From Candidatus Aquidulcis sp. (lineage in GTDB: Bacteria > Chloroflexota > Anaerolineae > Anaerolineales > E44-bin32), in contig DYJB01000161.1 in the NCBI GenBank assembly GCA_020723365.1, forward strand, positions 1 through 6,303: 6,303 bases of DNA, given 5' to 3'. Position 1 is the stretch's first letter. Each line of letters opens with the position of its first letter. Both the position numbers and the translations under genes were made by a program. The notes beneath the pieces were generated by a model. It was given only the letters and a program-made list of their open reading frames with translations, had not been told where the DNA came from and did no database searches. Shown one piece after another: positions 5,287-6,303 of this stretch.

Positions 5287-6303
5287 TAGCGCCGGATCTC
5301 GACTACCACGCCGTCTTCGGCCCAGGTGTAGACGTCCTCGGCCGCCTGCAGATCGAGGATGATGCAGCCGTACGAGGCCGGCCGGCCCAGCACGTTGCCC
5401 CACAGCCGCACGCCGCTGGAGAGCAGCGGCAGCCCGTGGATGCCGTTGGTGAAGCCGGGCAGCGCGTCGTAGATGCCCAGGAAATGCGGCATCCACAGAT
5501 CCCAGCGCGAAGCATAGGCGTTCTCAACGTGCGAAAGGACCTGGAACAGCCCCGGGAGGGTGGGCGATCGCGCGATGCCGGTGCTGATGATGTGATCGCT
5601 GCGCAGCGCGCCGCCCTCGTAGGCCCACAGGTGCTGTTCGGAGATGCTGATGACGATGCGCTTGCCCGGCACCACCGGGAGGAGCAGCATGGCGTCGCGC
5701 GGCGGAAGGACGACGGAGCTGCCCGAAGCGAGCCAGGCCCGCAGGTTGATCTCCGGGTTGTACTCCTCGATCTTCCACGTCGGGAACCCGTGGCGGTACC
5801 CGATGGCCGCCAGCGTATCACCGCCCGTCGTGACGTAGGTCCGGGGCTGGTAGCGGAGGATCAGCGTCTCCGCCGTTTCGCCCGCGAGGACGGCCTGCAC
5901 TCCCCGGGCGATGGCGCTGACCTCCGCCTGTCGTTCCTCCCCGAGTGACAGGGACCACGCCTGCGCCGATTCGATCAAGCGGCCCTCATCGATACTCACC
6001 TGGATGCTCTCGCCGACTGCGCTGATGGACAGCCACTCCCCGCGCTCGGCGCGGTCTGGGTTCCAGTTGAGGTATTCGTCGGCCACCGGGTCATACGCGG
6101 TCAGGCTGAGCGGAAGGGCAAGGAGCCTCTCGGCCTCCGCCGCCGCAACCCGTGCCGCCTCCTGCGGAGCCGGGGTCGTCGAGAAGATGAGCGGGACGAA
6201 GCCGTACCGAACCAGCATGGCCGACGGGTCCGAGGCGATCAGGTCCAGGGTCGCTTCAACCTCCAGGCTCCGTCCGTCGCGGCCGGGGAGCAGGCTGACG
6301 ACG
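5286..6303 (-). CDS. LysM-containing L,D-transpeptidase (YkuD), 5' partial
   Basis: This is the C-terminal part (338 visible residues) of a probably exported cell-wall enzyme that forms L,D-crosslinks in peptidoglycan or attaches proteins to it. Numbering is from an internal ATG at 6218. The frame runs open through that codon to the right edge, so the gene starts outside the window and any signal peptide is not visible. Residues 1-125 resemble the peptidoglycan-binding region (PG_binding_4 type) that precedes such domains. A LysM-like module with GDTLAAI and YNP follows at about 128-175. The YkuD catalytic domain is at about 186-310, with H261 in HGLPLL and the nucleophile C285 in ASYGC. The usual S-H-G-C-[IV]-R motif reads S-Y-G-C-I-I here, so His and Arg are replaced. 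It converges on the acyl-CoA dehydrogenase with no functional link. The family is confident; the N-terminal domain assignment is moderate. Confidence 0.88.
   Translation of the reverse strand, partial: VVSLLPGRDGRSLEVEATLDLIASDPSAMLVRYGFVPLIFSTTPAPQEAARVAAAEAERLLALPLSLTAYDPVADEYLNWNPDRAERGEWLSISAVGESIQVSIDEGRLIESAQAWSLSLGEERQAEVSAIARGVQAVLAGETAETLILRYQPRTYVTTGGDTLAAIGYRHGFPTWKIEEYNPEINLRAWLASGSSVVLPPRDAMLLLPVVPGKRIVISISEQHLWAYEGGALRSDHIISTGIARSPTLPGLFQVLSHVENAYASRWDLWMPHFLGIYDALPGFTNGIHGLPLLSSGVRLWGNVLGRPASYGCIILDLQAAEDVYTWAEDGVVVEIRR

Overview
This is a GC-rich bacterial chromosomal window with five protein genes, one tRNA gene and ordinary housekeeping or accessory content. There is no mobile element, CRISPR array, rRNA or clear defence system. 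The best taxonomic guess is Chloroflexota (Anaerolineae-like). It rests on the high GC, the envelope L,D-transpeptidase with an N-terminal region plus LysM plus YkuD, the bacterial glycerol-1-phosphate-dehydrogenase-like protein, and the C/G-rich degenerate repeats between genes. This assignment is an inference from gene style and was not tested.

Layout. Positions 1-1374 (+) hold an iron-type dehydrogenase of the sn-glycerol-1-phosphate dehydrogenase (AraM/EgsA) group, cut by the left edge. Positions 1375-1921 hold no convincing gene, only G-rich degenerate direct repeats and a few hairpins. Then comes a minus-strand run: an eight-helix ZIP (GufA-type) metal transporter (2758-1922), preceded by a tRNA-Arg(TCG) gene (3000-2928) with a perfect-consensus sigma70 promoter, preceded in turn by a class I glutamine-amidotransferase-like / S51 peptidase-like protein (3810-3073). 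A 221-base divergent region separates that gene from an acyl-CoA dehydrogenase on the plus strand (4032-5267). Seventeen bases beyond its stop ends a convergent minus-strand L,D-transpeptidase (6303-5286), cut by the right edge.

The genes do not form an evident pathway. The dehydrogenase suggests polar-lipid or polyol-phosphate chemistry, ZIP suggests divalent metal uptake, the acyl-CoA dehydrogenase suggests fatty-acid or branched-acid oxidation, and the transpeptidase suggests cell-wall work. The most informative details are residue-level: the dehydrogenase lacks the usual polyol-contacting Asp, the acyl-CoA dehydrogenase carries its likely catalytic Glu in the isovaleryl-CoA-type position, and the YkuD motif is non-canonical. 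I see no strong evidence for an undescribed multi-gene system here.
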